Shown in pieces: positions 17,558 to 27,953 of a stretch of 64,000 bases of DNA. Origin of the DNA: Albidovulum sp. Lineage in GTDB: Bacteria; Pseudomonadota; Alphaproteobacteria; Rhodobacterales; Rhodobacteraceae. Each line of letters opens with the position of its first letter. The stretch's first letter is position 1. The stretch covers positions 1-64,000 of the forward strand of contig WFVA01000063.1 in the NCBI GenBank assembly GCA_015491895.1. Reading direction: 5' to 3'. A program made the position numbers and the translations under genes. The notes under the pieces were generated by a model, which saw only the letters and a program-made list of their open reading frames with translations, was not told where the DNA came from and ran no database searches.

Positions 17558-18765
17558 TTGCCGGTTCGCCTTTTCGGTTTGTAGGGTTCGAGGGTGGGCA
17601 GCATGCGCTTCATGAAACCATCGAACAGCGGCACGGTAAAGCCGGTTTCGCCATAACGCGGCGAATAGATCATGCCGGCGGAGATGAGGCTGCGGCGCAC
17701 CGGCGCGAGGCGGGTGCTGGTGGTGGAAAGCGCGGCGGCGATATCGCCGGTGCGGTGGGGGCCGGGGCCGAGCTCGGCCATGGCGCGCAGATATTGCTGC
17801 TCGAGCTCGGTGCAGCGATCGAAGCGCACGCGAAAGAAATTCTGATCGAGATGGGCGATGATCGAGGGGCCGGCGGCGGCAACGTCCTCTTCGGTGATCG
17901 GGCTTTCGCCGGCCGCATCCCAGGTGAACTTGCCCCAGGTCTGCAGGAAATAGGGGTAGCGCTCGGTTTCCTCCAGGATGCGTTCGAGCGCCTCCTCGGT
18001 GAAATCGGCGCCCTGCTGGCGGGCCGGTGCGCGCAGGGCCTCGCGCGCGGCTTGCGGCGAAAGCGCGCCGATCGCGGGGTAGAGAAACAGCCGCTCGGCA
18101 TAGGATTTGGCCTCGCCCGCAAGCGCCGCGATCTGGGGCAGGCCGGCACCGATGAATAGGAAGGGCACGCCTTGCTGCGCCGCCTCGTGGCAGGCGCGCG
18201 CAAGCGCCGAAAGCTCTTCGCGCGTCAGATATTGCACCTCGTCGATGAACAGCGCGATCGCGCTCCTGCGCGCCCCGGCGGCACGCGCCACCGGCATCAG
18301 AAGCTCGGGCAGATCGGTTTCGAGATCGCCGCTGTCGGCGAGGGCGCGGGCGGGCTCGGCGCCGAAGCTGAAGCCCTCGTATTTCACCCGGAACACGGCG
18401 GCGAAATTCTGCAAGGCGGCGGCGGCGAGCTTCAGCCCCTCGCCCGCCTTCTTCAGCCGGTCAAGCCGCTTCAGCACCGCCCCGAGCGCGATCACCATCG
18501 CCGGCGTCAGATGGCCGCCGCGCGCATCCGGCACCTCGAACTTGATGGTTTCCATGCCCCTGGCCTTGGCCAGCGTGACGAGATGATTGAGCAGCACCGT
18601 CTTGCCGACGCCGCGCAGCCCCGTCATGATGATATCGGTGGCGTGGAGGCCGCCGAGCACCCTGTCCATGGCGATCTCGGCGGTTTCGATCAGCTCCCCG
18701 CGGCCGGCAAGCTGGGCGGGGCGCACACCGGCGCCAGGGCTGAAGGGATTGCGGCGGGGATCCAT
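17554..18765 (-). CDS. AAA+ ATPase (Orc1/Cdc6- or STAND-like) with C-terminal winged helix
   Basis: A 403-residue P-loop ATPase. The N-terminus NPFSPGAGVRPAQLAGR is typical of a widespread family annotated only as ATP-binding protein. Walker A is GLRGVGKT (49-56), Walker B is ALFIDE (171-176), and a sensor-like strand FLFIGAGLP lies at 202-210. The last 120 residues look helical with a winged-helix pattern (QQYLRAMAELGPGPHRTGDIAAALSTTSTRLAPVRRSLISAGMI), suggesting DNA binding. It is cotranslated with polA. A palindromic repeat cluster abuts its start codon, which suggests autoregulation. The function is not known. Confidence 0.8.
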   Translation of the reverse strand: MDPRRNPFSPGAGVRPAQLAGRGELIETAEIAMDRVLGGLHATDIIMTGLRGVGKTVLLNHLVTLAKARGMETIKFEVPDARGGHLTPAMVIALGAVLKRLDRLKKAGEGLKLAAAALQNFAAVFRVKYEGFSFGAEPARALADSGDLETDLPELLMPVARAAGARRSAIALFIDEVQYLTREELSALARACHEAAQQGVPFLFIGAGLPQIAALAGEAKSYAERLFLYPAIGALSPQAAREALRAPARQQGADFTEEALERILEETERYPYFLQTWGKFTWDAAGESPITEEDVAAAGPSIIAHLDQNFFRVRFDRCTELEQQYLRAMAELGPGPHRTGDIAAALSTTSTRLAPVRRSLISAGMIYSPRYGETGFTVPLFDGFMKRMLPTLEPYKPKRRTGK

Positions 18766-18766
18766 C

Positions 18767-18825
18767 GTTTATCCGGTTTATCCTGGTTTACATATGACAG
18801 ATAAACAATGGTAAACCGGATAAAC
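18767..18825. promoter_or_regulatory. Palindromic repeat cluster upstream of the AAA+ ATPase gene
   Basis: GTTTATCCGGTTTA (18767-18780) and its perfect reverse complement TAAACCGGATAAAC (18812-18825) flank 31 bases that contain a second nested inverted pair, GGTTTAC (18785-18791)/GTAAACC (18811-18817). In all, at least six GTTTA(T/C) or complementary elements occur in under 60 bases. The left arm touches the ATG (18763-18765), so a protein bound here would block translation or transcription start. The arrangement is typical of an autoregulatory operator; iteron-like binding by the winged helix of the ATPase is an inference. Confidence 0.6.
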
Positions 18826-18846
18826 CCTGCTGTCATCCCCCCGGCT

Positions 18847-19032
18847 TCAGCCAGCGGATTTCAGCACGAATCGGCGGTCGCAATAGGGGCAATCCACATA
18901 ACCCTTCTCGGGCGGGATGGTGAGCCAGATCCGGGGATGGCCAAGCGGGCCCTCGCCCCCGTCGCAGCAGACACGGGTCTGGGCGACCTCGACGATCTCG
19001 GGAACGAATTCTTCGGCGGCTTCGGTGCTCAT
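18847..19032 (-). CDS. Small zinc-finger protein (CHCC, NDUFS6-like)
   Basis: A 61-residue protein with the zf-CHCC pattern: Cys in RVCCDGG, His in LGHPRIWL, and the CPYC pair in YVDCPYCDRRFVL at the end. This is the zinc-binding domain shared with the NDUFS6 accessory subunit of respiratory complex I; alphaproteobacteria carry it as a short stand-alone protein. The start at 19032 gives the usual length; an in-frame ATG lies four codons upstream. A role in complex I is plausible from the family but not shown here. Confidence 0.8.
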   Translation of the reverse strand: MSTEAAEEFVPEIVEVAQTRVCCDGGEGPLGHPRIWLTIPPEKGYVDCPYCDRRFVLKSAG

Positions 19033-19103
19033 TCTATTCTCCATTCTGGGCTGCTCTCGGGTCGGGCACATGATAGCGATCAGGCGCGGGGCGGCAAAGG
19101 CTT

Positions 19104-19484
19104 TCAGCGCGACGAAATCATCGGCCCCAGGGGGCGCCCGCCCAGCACATGCACATGCAGATGCGGCACTTCCTGCACGCCGTGCGATCCGGCATTCGAG
19201 ATCACCCGGTAGCCGCTCCCCCCTTCGCCGGGCCGCACCCCGAGCATCCGGCAGACCTCGCCGATGGCGCGATTGAAATCCACGATCTCCGCATCCGAGG
19301 CCTCAAGCGCGAAGTGATCGTAGCACACGTAAGGGCCCTTCGGTATCACCAGCACATGGGCGGGCGCCTTGGGCATGATGTCGTTGAAGGCGAGCGAATG
19401 CTCCGTTTCCAGCACGGTATCATTGGGGATCTCGCCGCGCAGGATCTTCGCGAAGATGTTCTGATCGTCATATTCATAGGGCAT
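19104..19484 (-). CDS. HIT family nucleotide hydrolase
   Basis: A 126-residue histidine-triad protein. The active site HLHVHVLGG has His108, His110 and His112, and the N-terminal block IFAKILRGEIPNDTVLETEHSLAFNDI is characteristic of the HinT branch. These enzymes hydrolyse adenosine 5'-phosphoramidates and related nucleotidyl conjugates in the cytoplasm. It stands on the minus strand behind the glycosyltransferase gene with only 11 bases between, so it may be read with it. Confidence 0.92.
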   Translation of the reverse strand: MPYEYDDQNIFAKILRGEIPNDTVLETEHSLAFNDIMPKAPAHVLVIPKGPYVCYDHFALEASDAEIVDFNRAIGEVCRMLGVRPGEGGSGYRVISNAGSHGVQEVPHLHVHVLGGRPLGPMISSR

Positions 19485-19495
19485 GCTTCACATCC

Positions 19496-21073
19496 TCAAT
19501 CCGCAAACAGGTAATCGGTCGCGGCTATCTCTCGGGCCTTGTCGGGGGGGATGTCAAGGAATTCGGCAAGGGGGCGGGTGTTTTCCTCGATGCCTGCCCG
19601 CTCGCGCAGGCGGAAGTGATCCGGGAAAGCCGCCTCGCGAATGCGCTCGCTTTCGAATTTCACGTCGTAGCGGATGGTGGGAAGGAGGCTCTCGAGAGTC
19701 TCGGCAGGTGTTGCTTCCCCCGCGAGCCCGACCCGCATCGCATGACCGATCAGATACTCATCGCTGAATTCGCATTCGATTTCCAGAAGGCGGGTCTTCG
19801 AGCGGTCGGAATAGAAATCGTGCAACAGCTCCAGATTGGCAGGATCGAGGCAGATCAGCAGGCGGTCGGTTTCGAAATGGTCGAAAAGCATGCGCATCAG
19901 GGCGCGCCGGTGGCGGGTGCGCTTTTCCAGCGTGCTCTGGATGCCGCCAAGATCCGGCAGCGGCGTGCCTTCCTCATCGAAGAGATAATCGATCGCCGGG
20001 AGGCCCGTCACCTGGCGCACCCGCTCCGCCAGACGCTTTGCCACATGCCATTTCTTGCACACCACGATCATCAGCTCGCGATCACGCCCGAGCGTGCTTT
20101 CGCGCTCCCAGAAGCGCGGGGCAAAGCGCCGCCCCTCGCGCCCACGCCCCGTGAGGAAGCGATAGAGATTGCGCCCTTCGTCGGAGATGGAAAATTCCAC
20201 CCCCCGGCGCTGATAGAGATCCCCGAGCCGGCGCTTCAGATCGTGCGCCTCGGCACTGATCTTGCGGGCGAAGAGAAAATCCTGGCTGAGCAGAAGATCG
20301 TGGTGATCGTTGTAGAACGTGACCGGCATGCCGTAATCGGAAAACATCAGGAAGGTGAGCGTGCGCGAGCGGATTTCGGCCTCGGGCACGAGATGGCGCA
20401 CCAGGGTCTGGAAGAAGGTTTCGTCGGGGATCCATGTGGTGCGGAAGAAACGCATCACGTCGGGGCGCGCGCGGGTGAATTCGAGGATCCACTCTATGGT
20501 GCGCCGGCGCAGGCACCACCACTGGCTGCCGATCATGATCTGGATATCCTTCGGGATGCGGCGCTTCAGGCCAAGCCGCTTCTGGATCCCGAGGCTTGCA
20601 TAAAACAGCCTCCTGTGCCTTCGCTCGTTGAAGAAATGGCGGTATATCAGCCGCTCTTCCTTCAGCCCCGTCTTGATCCAGTCGCTTTTGAAGAAATCGA
20701 AGCTCTCGATGTAATCCGCATCTTCGCGGGAGAGGAAATCATGCGTGTATTCGGCCGTCTTGATCGCCATGCAATCGCCGCTCAGCATGTAGAAATGGCT
20801 GGCCTCGGGAAAGGCTGCCTCCGCCGCCTTCACCGCCTCCAGCGTCGCCTCGACAAGCGACCACTCCCCCCAGCCACAGCGGATGCGCCGGCGCGCGAAT
20901 GTCACCTTCGGATCGTCCGAAAGCGCCTTTTTCAGCCGGGCGAAATCATCGGGATCGGCGCGCCCGTCAAAATGGATGGAGACGCAATCCCCCGCCGCCG
21001 TCAGCTGCCTGGCCTGGCGAATGATCCCCTCGGGATCCTTGTGACAGAGCAAGATATAGGCGATTTGCACCAT
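19496..21073 (-). CDS. Core-2/I-branching type (GT14) glycosyltransferase with DUF5928-like C-terminus
   Basis: A 525-residue protein. The N-terminal half is a GT14 (beta-1,6-N-acetylglucosaminyltransferase-like) domain: it opens IAYILLCHKDPEGIIRQAR, then has VSIHFDGRAD, the core block CGWGEWSLVEATLEAVKAAE, and FYMLSGDCMAIK. The W-x-W-C and PDETFFQTLV motifs follow, as in this fold. The C-terminal 200 residues match the DUF5928 extension seen in Rhodobacterales (QSTLEKRTRHRRALMRMLF, SDEYLIGHAMRVG). It presumably modifies a surface polysaccharide. A sulfotransferase gene is divergently arranged 147 bases away, suggesting that the two act on the same glycan. Confidence 0.8.
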   Translation of the reverse strand: MVQIAYILLCHKDPEGIIRQARQLTAAGDCVSIHFDGRADPDDFARLKKALSDDPKVTFARRRIRCGWGEWSLVEATLEAVKAAEAAFPEASHFYMLSGDCMAIKTAEYTHDFLSREDADYIESFDFFKSDWIKTGLKEERLIYRHFFNERRHRRLFYASLGIQKRLGLKRRIPKDIQIMIGSQWWCLRRRTIEWILEFTRARPDVMRFFRTTWIPDETFFQTLVRHLVPEAEIRSRTLTFLMFSDYGMPVTFYNDHHDLLLSQDFLFARKISAEAHDLKRRLGDLYQRRGVEFSISDEGRNLYRFLTGRGREGRRFAPRFWERESTLGRDRELMIVVCKKWHVAKRLAERVRQVTGLPAIDYLFDEEGTPLPDLGGIQSTLEKRTRHRRALMRMLFDHFETDRLLICLDPANLELLHDFYSDRSKTRLLEIECEFSDEYLIGHAMRVGLAGEATPAETLESLLPTIRYDVKFESERIREAAFPDHFRLRERAGIEENTRPLAEFLDIPPDKAREIAATDYLFAD

Positions 21074-21220
21074 TTTTCTGCCGAATGCCCCGCAATCCGC
21101 AACATTATTAATGCTGATAACGTGAAGGATGATTGAATTGACAGTGTTTCTTTGCTTTTTTGCGGTTGAATGTCATGCCCGCAACAGGCGCGGCACAAAC
21201 AATCAAGGGCAGCAAACAGC

Positions 21221-22039
21221 ATGGGCTTTCCCGGCACCTGGATGACTGAAAGCCAGAGCATGATCTATCGGGTGGTGCCCAAATGCGCCTGCTCCACAAT
21301 AGGCCAGATCCTCTACTATTCCGATCATGGCGAATTCTTCGATGGCGATATCCATGATGCGCGCGAGGGCCTGCACAAATGGGCCCAGGAGAAAAGCCAG
21401 CCCCTGATCGAGAAAAACGTGCGCGAACACGAAACCTACGCCTTCACCTGCGTGCGCAATCCCTACACCCGCATCCTTTCTTCCTTCTTCGACAAGATCT
21501 GCGGCATCCAGCGCAACGGCCAGCGCTACCGGGGCAATCTTGTGCCGCTCCTGATCCAGAAATACGGCATCGAGGTCGGCGGAGAAGACGGCAAGCAGGA
21601 GTTCGATCAGATCAGGAGCTTTCGCCGCTTCCTCCTGTTTGCCCGCGATACCATCCGTTTCCGAAAGCCGATGGATCCCGATATCCACTGGTCGGCGATG
21701 TCGGGCCATGTCTCGACCTTCATCGTCAATGGCGGGCGTTATGACCACATCTTCTTCACCGAGAAATTCAACGAGGGCATGCAGGCGGTGCTCGATGCGG
21801 TGGAAACGCCCCACAAGGTGGATCTCGCCACCATCCCCCGCTTCAATGAATCCGCCGGCCACGGGCCGAAGCGCGCTCATCCGGTGGAGGATTACTTCGA
21901 CGATCTCTCGATGCACATCGTCTATGAGATCTACAAGCGTGATTTCAGGATCTTCAAATACGATTTCGAGAATCCTGCCAACAAGATGCCGATCGGCGAA
22001 ATCGATCTCGATGAAGTGCACGCCAAGCTCGGGGAATAG
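21221..22039 (+). CDS. Sulfotransferase family 2 protein
   Basis: A 272-residue PAPS-dependent carbohydrate sulfotransferase. The 5'-phosphosulfate loop is PKCACST (20-26) and the 3'-phosphate motif is CVRNPYTRILSSFFDK (77-92). It lacks a membrane anchor or signal peptide, as is usual for the bacterial forms. The start at 21221 is chosen because AAGGGCAG lies upstream and an earlier in-frame start at 21170 adds 17 unconserved residues. It faces the GT14-type glycosyltransferase gene and probably sulfates the polysaccharide made with it. Confidence 0.82.
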   Translation: MGFPGTWMTESQSMIYRVVPKCACSTIGQILYYSDHGEFFDGDIHDAREGLHKWAQEKSQPLIEKNVREHETYAFTCVRNPYTRILSSFFDKICGIQRNGQRYRGNLVPLLIQKYGIEVGGEDGKQEFDQIRSFRRFLLFARDTIRFRKPMDPDIHWSAMSGHVSTFIVNGGRYDHIFFTEKFNEGMQAVLDAVETPHKVDLATIPRFNESAGHGPKRAHPVEDYFDDLSMHIVYEIYKRDFRIFKYDFENPANKMPIGEIDLDEVHAKLGE

Positions 22040-22046
22040 GCGCTTC

Positions 22047-22081
22047 CATCACTGGTCCGCAAATATCCCCGCCGGAGGCAT
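22047..22081 (-). repeat. Dispersed TATTT repeat copy (35 bases)
   Basis: This copy is identical over 35 bases to the one at 35566-35600. On the minus strand it reads TGCCTCCGGCGGGGATATTT followed by GCGGACCAGTGATG. It lies between the convergent ends of the sulfotransferase and folD genes. Confidence 0.9.
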
Positions 22082-22128
22082 CCCGCCCGCGCCGCCCGAA
22101 GCGATGGCCGGGCAGGGGCGCAGCCGCC

Positions 22129-23031
22129 TCAGGCCGTCAGCCCCTCCGGCTCCGGCAGGCCATGGATGCGGCAGCAGGCCGTCAGCGTGTTGGCCAGCAG
22201 GCAGGCGATCGTCATCGGCCCCACGCCCCCGGGCACGGGCGTGATCGCGCCGGCCACCTTCGCGGCACTTTCGAAATCCACATCCCCCACGAGGCGGGTC
22301 TTGCCCTCGCCCTTCTCGGGTGCGGGGATGCGGTTTATCCCCACGTCGATCACCGTCGCACCGGGCTTGATCCATTCGCCCTTCACCATCTCTGGGCGCC
22401 CGACCGCCGCCACCACGATATCGGCGCGTTTCACGACGCCCGGCAGATCGCGGGTGCGCGAATGGGCGATGGTCACGGTGCAGCTGTCGCCCAGGAGAAG
22501 CTGCGCCATCGGCTTGCCGACGATATTGCTGCGCCCGATCACCACCGCCCCCATTCCCGAAAGATCGCCATGCAGATCCCGCAGCATCATCAGGCAGCCA
22601 AGCGGCGTGCAGGGCACCATGGCCTTCTGCCCGGTGGCCAGGCGGCCGACATTGAGGATGTGGAAGCCGTCCACATCCTTCGCGGGGCTGATCGCATTGA
22701 TCACCGCCGCCTCGTCCATATGGCCGGGCAGGGGAAGCTGCACCAGGATCCCGTGAACGGCGGGATCTTCATTGAGCCTCTCAATCAGCGCCAGAAGTTC
22801 AGCCTCGGGCGTATCGGCGGGAAGCTTGTGCTCATAGGAATTCATGCCCGCCTCGATGGTATGCCTGCCCTTCGAGCGCACATAGACCTGGCTTGCGGGA
22901 TCCTCCCCCACCAGCACCACCGCAAGGCCGGGGGTGATGCCATGCTCCGCCTTCAGCCGCGCCACCTCCTCGCCCACGCGCCCCCGGATTTCCGCGGCGA
23001 ATGCCTTGCCGTCGATGATCCTTGCACTCAT
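22129..23031 (-). CDS. folD: Bifunctional methylene-THF dehydrogenase/cyclohydrolase FolD
   Basis: A 300-residue cytoplasmic enzyme interconverting 5,10-methylene-THF and 10-formyl-THF. Family signatures are visible: the catalytic lysine region [14 protein letters not shown] (K-x-K/R-x5-G with Tyr), the [26 protein letters not shown] block, and the NAD(P) loop [18 protein letters not shown]. Length is normal. It follows the chorismate mutase gene by four bases and stands in one operon with fhs, the formate entry enzyme of the same pathway. Confidence 0.97.
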   Translation of the reverse strand: MSARIIDGKAFAAEIRGRVGEEVARLKAEHGITPGLAVVLVGEDPASQVYVRSKGRHTIEAGMNSYEHKLPADTPEAELLALIERLNEDPAVHGILVQLPLPGHMDEAAVINAISPAKDVDGFHILNVGRLATGQKAMVPCTPLGCLMMLRDLHGDLSGMGAVVIGRSNIVGKPMAQLLLGDSCTVTIAHSRTRDLPGVVKRADIVVAAVGRPEMVKGEWIKPGATVIDVGINRIPAPEKGEGKTRLVGDVDFESAAKVAGAITPVPGGVGPMTIACLLANTLTACCRIHGLPEPEGLTA

Positions 23032-23035
23032 GGCC

Positions 23036-23359
23036 TCACTCCTTCAGATCCAGATTTCCGGCCCCTGCCGCAGCAAGCGCCCTTTCCTCGCGCGCGATCG
23101 ACCATTCGATCAGCTCGCGCCAGATCCCCTCGGCAAGGGCGGGCTCGAGCCCGTTGCGCCCGGCCTCGCGGCGCACATTGGCCAGCACCTCCGCGATGCG
23201 CGCATCTATGCGCGCCTCCATACCCTCGCCCAGCTTCAGCTCGGCGGCACGATCGATGAGGCGCGCGCGCCGCGCGAGAAGCGCCACCAGCTTGCGATCA
23301 AGCGCATCGATCTCGCTGCGCAGATCAGCCATGGACATGATCTCTTCCGACCTCTTCAT
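23036..23359 (-). CDS. AroQ-class chorismate mutase
   Basis: A 107-residue all-helical chorismate mutase converting chorismate to prephenate for Phe/Tyr synthesis. The family pattern [30 protein letters not shown] gives the first long helix with the catalytic Arg and Lys; the [13 protein letters not shown] segment is the third helix. GGAGGCAGGCG precedes the ATG at 23359. It is placed between fhs and folD, an unexpected partner for folate one-carbon genes but a common arrangement of unrelated genes in compact genomes. Confidence 0.88.
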   Translation of the reverse strand: MKRSEEIMSMADLRSEIDALDRKLVALLARRARLIDRAAELKLGEGMEARIDARIAEVLANVRREAGRNGLEPALAEGIWRELIEWSIAREERALAAAGAGNLDLKE

Positions 23360-23431
23360 CGCCTGCCTCCGGCTTCTTTCCTCTCCCAGCTTCTGCGCCG
23401 GAAGCCGGCCGGGATCAAGAGCCTTATGGCA

Positions 23432-25108
23432 TCAGAAAAGCCCCTCGATCTCGCCCGCCTCGTTGAGGCGGATATTCTCGGCCGCCGGATGGCGGGGCAG
23501 GCCCGGCATCGTCATGATCTCGCCGCATACAACCACGACGAAGCCCGCCCCCGCCGAAAGCCGCACCTCGCGGATCGGGATCTCGAAGCCGGTGGGCGCC
23601 CCGCGCAGGGCGGGATCGGTGGAAAAGCTGTATTGGGTCTTGGCCATGCAGACGGGCAGATCGCCATATCCCGCCTCTTCCCAGGCCCTGAGCTGATCGC
23701 GGATCTTCTTGTCGGCTACCACACCATCGGCGCAATAGATGCGCTTCGCGATGGTTTCGATCTTCTCGAAAAGCGGCATGTCATCGGGATAAAGGGGGGC
23801 GAAATCGCTTTCGCCGCTCTCGGCGATCTCCGCCACCCGGCGCGCCAGATCCTCCGCCCCCGCGCCGCCAAGCTCCCAGTGGCGCGAAAGGATGGCTTCG
23901 GAGCCCTTCTCGCGGGCAAAATCCATGATCGCCTGCACCTCGGCCTCGGTATCGGTGACGAAATGATTAATCGCCACCACCACCGGCACGCCGAACAGGC
24001 GCAGATTCTCGATGTGACGGCCGAGATTGGCACAGCCCTTGCGCACCGCTTCCACGTCTTCGCGGCTTAGATCCTCCTTCGCCACGCCGCCGTTCATCTT
24101 CATTGCCCGCACGGTGGCCACCAGCACCACCGCATCAGGGGCAAAGCCCGCCTTGCGGCAAACGATATCCATGAATTTCTCGCCCCCCAGATCGGCGCCG
24201 AAGCCGGCTTCCGTCACCACGAAATCGGCGAGCTTCAGCGCCGTGCGGGTGGCAATCACGCTGTTGCAGCCATGAGCGATATTCGCAAATGGGCCGCCGT
24301 GGACGAAGGCGGGGTTGTTTTCCAGCGTCTGCACGAGATTGGGCTGCATGGCATCCTTCAGAAGCACCGTCATCGCGCCATCGGCCTTGAGATCGCGGGC
24401 GCGGATCGGCTGGCGATCGCGGGTATAGGCAACGATGATGCGCCCGAGGCGCTCTTGGAGATCCTCGAGATCATCGGCAAGGCAGAGGATCGCCATGACC
24501 TCGCTGGCCACCGTGATGTCAAACCCCGTCTGGCGCGGGAAGCCGTTGGCCACCCCGCCAAGGGAGGTGACGATATCGCGCAGCGCGCGGTCGTTCATGT
24601 CGAGCACCCGCTTCCAGCTGACGCGGCGGGCATCGATGCCGAGCGCATTGCCCCAGTAGATGTGATTGTCGATCATCGCGCCCAGCAGGTTGTGGGCGCT
24701 GGTGATGGCGTGGAAATCGCCGGTGAAGTGGAGGTTCATGTCTTCCATCGGCACCACCTGCGCGCGCCCCCCTCCGGCTGCCCCCCCCTTCATGCCGAAA
24801 CAGGGGCCGAGCGAGGCTTCCCGGATGCAAAGGGCGGCATTCTTGCCGATGCGATTGAGCCCGTCAGTGAGGCCGACGGTGGTGGTCGTCTTGCCCTCCC
24901 CCGCCGGGGTGGGATTGACGGCGGTGACGAGAATGAGCCTGCCATCCTCGCGCGCCGAAAGCTCCTTGATGAACGCCTGGCTCACCTTGGCCTTGTCATG
25001 GCCATAGGGCACGAGGTGCTCGGGGCCGATGCCAAGGCGCGCGCCGATCTCCTGGATCGGTTTCTTGCGGGCCTCGCGGGCGATCTCGATATCGGATTTG
25101 AAGCTCAT
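23432..25108 (-). CDS. fhs: Formate-tetrahydrofolate ligase
   Basis: A 558-residue enzyme making 10-formyl-THF from formate, THF and ATP. The ATP-binding P-loop is [14 protein letters not shown] (67-80); other blocks are [34 protein letters not shown] and [13 protein letters not shown]. The start at 25108 follows GGGGAAACAG and opens with the family's [10 protein letters not shown]; the GTG 33 bases earlier has no matching homology. It leads an fhs - chorismate mutase - folD operon that supplies one-carbon units. Confidence 0.97.
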   Translation of the reverse strand: MSFKSDIEIAREARKKPIQEIGARLGIGPEHLVPYGHDKAKVSQAFIKELSAREDGRLILVTAVNPTPAGEGKTTTTVGLTDGLNRIGKNAALCIREASLGPCFGMKGGAAGGGRAQVVPMEDMNLHFTGDFHAITSAHNLLGAMIDNHIYWGNALGIDARRVSWKRVLDMNDRALRDIVTSLGGVANGFPRQTGFDITVASEVMAILCLADDLEDLQERLGRIIVAYTRDRQPIRARDLKADGAMTVLLKDAMQPNLVQTLENNPAFVHGGPFANIAHGCNSVIATRTALKLADFVVTEAGFGADLGGEKFMDIVCRKAGFAPDAVVLVATVRAMKMNGGVAKEDLSREDVEAVRKGCANLGRHIENLRLFGVPVVVAINHFVTDTEAEVQAIMDFAREKGSEAILSRHWELGGAGAEDLARRVAEIAESGESDFAPLYPDDMPLFEKIETIAKRIYCADGVVADKKIRDQLRAWEEAGYGDLPVCMAKTQYSFSTDPALRGAPTGFEIPIREVRLSAGAGFVVVVCGEIMTMPGLPRHPAAENIRLNEAGEIEGLF

Positions 25109-25255
25109 CTCTGTTTCCCCTGTCAGATGCGGCCGCACCACGGGCCTCTGCCGGGTGCGACATTTCTGCCCAAAGGTGTAGCCCCGGACGATCCGTGCCG
25201 GAAAGCCATTTCCGACACCCCGGCAGGCGAAATCGCCCCCGGCCGGAAGAGCCGG

Positions 25256-25840
25256 TCAGCTTTCCGGCGCCCAGGGCCTTTGCGCGGGAATATGGAGGCG
25301 CAGCACATCGCCGAGGGAAAGCCGCCCCTCGCGCTCGACAGAGGCCGTCACCCCCCGCCGCCCCTTCGCGGCCCGCCTGAAGGCCCGCCCCCTGCCGGGA
25401 AACAGCGCCTCGATCTCGCGCCCGGGCCATTGGCAGGGATGATTTTCCATGTCCACGCACAGGGTGGCGCCCGATGGCCCCTGCAGGCGCGATGCAGGCG
25501 GGATATGGGTGAAATCGGGCAGCCCCCGCAGCACGATATTTGCCCCCAGAAGCCCGGGCGGCAGGGATTCGAGCCCCATGGCGGCAGCGATTGCATCCAG
25601 TTCTTCCTGCGAAACAATGCTGATCTGGCGGGTGTTGCGAATGGGCGTTCCTTTTGGATGCTGCTGCACCACACGCGAGCAGGAAGGCCGCAGAAGGCCC
25701 GCATGGCGCGCACCTTCAAGCCCTTCAAACAGCAGCGAAAGCTCGCTCACGGCATGGCTCTTGAGGCTTTCGGAGCCCTCCCGGCATATCCCGAGCCACA
25801 TCACTTCGCATCTGTATCCGGTGGGCGCGAGGGCGGGCAT
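25256..25840 (-). CDS. MOSC domain protein
   Basis: A 194-residue stand-alone MOSC domain. The conserved C-terminal sulfurase cysteine is in MENHPCQWPGREI, and the blocks TRQISIVSQEELDAIAA, PGLLGANIVLRGLPDF and RGVTASVEREG are typical. MOSC domains bind sulfur and molybdenum cofactor and carry sulfur or Moco to acceptor enzymes; the xanthine dehydrogenase in this window is a possible but unproven client. The start at 25840 is preferred over the ATG at 25846 because AGGAG is then nine bases away. The gene ends right behind fhs on the same strand. Confidence 0.85.
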   Translation of the reverse strand: MPALAPTGYRCEVMWLGICREGSESLKSHAVSELSLLFEGLEGARHAGLLRPSCSRVVQQHPKGTPIRNTRQISIVSQEELDAIAAAMGLESLPPGLLGANIVLRGLPDFTHIPPASRLQGPSGATLCVDMENHPCQWPGREIEALFPGRGRAFRRAAKGRRGVTASVEREGRLSLGDVLRLHIPAQRPWAPES

Positions 25841-25886
25841 GGGCATGAGCTCCTGAATGGAAGAATCGCCCGCATGAAAAGGCGAA

Positions 25887-25917
25887 AGCCCCGGCAGCGC
25901 AACACGCAACCGGGGCT
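25887..25917 (-). terminator. Rho-independent terminator of ftsH
   Basis: AGCCCCGG and CCGGGGCT form a perfect 8-bp stem with a 15-base loop; on the minus strand it is followed by a T-rich run (TTTCGCCTTTTC). It lies 26 bases behind the ftsH stop and just before the MOSC start. Confidence 0.75.
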
Positions 25918-25942
25918 CTGCCGCTTTTCAGCAGGTTCCGGA

Positions 25943-27871
<1,929 letters not shown>

Positions 27872-27925
27872 TGAAATTCTCCTCGATTTCACGGCCTGCA
27901 GAGGACTCGCCCGACCGCTCTGCAT

Positions 27926-27953
27926 AAAATAGGCATTATTCCGGCTTCTTCAA
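27926..27953 (-). promoter_or_regulatory. Candidate sigma-70 promoter of ftsH
   Basis: On the minus strand, TTGAAG (27948-27953), 16 bases, then TATTTT (27926-27931). The -35 overlaps the tilS stop region, which would give ftsH its own promoter inside the larger cluster. Judged by eye only. Confidence 0.4.

Noticed and set aside
14717-17584. Long plus-strand frames opposite polA
   Set aside because: They overlap polA completely; polA has all catalytic motifs and full length.
25109-25255. Tetrahydrofolate riboswitch in front of fhs
   Set aside because: No recognisable conserved core, and these riboswitches are known mainly from Firmicutes; the GC hairpins there are ordinary spacer.
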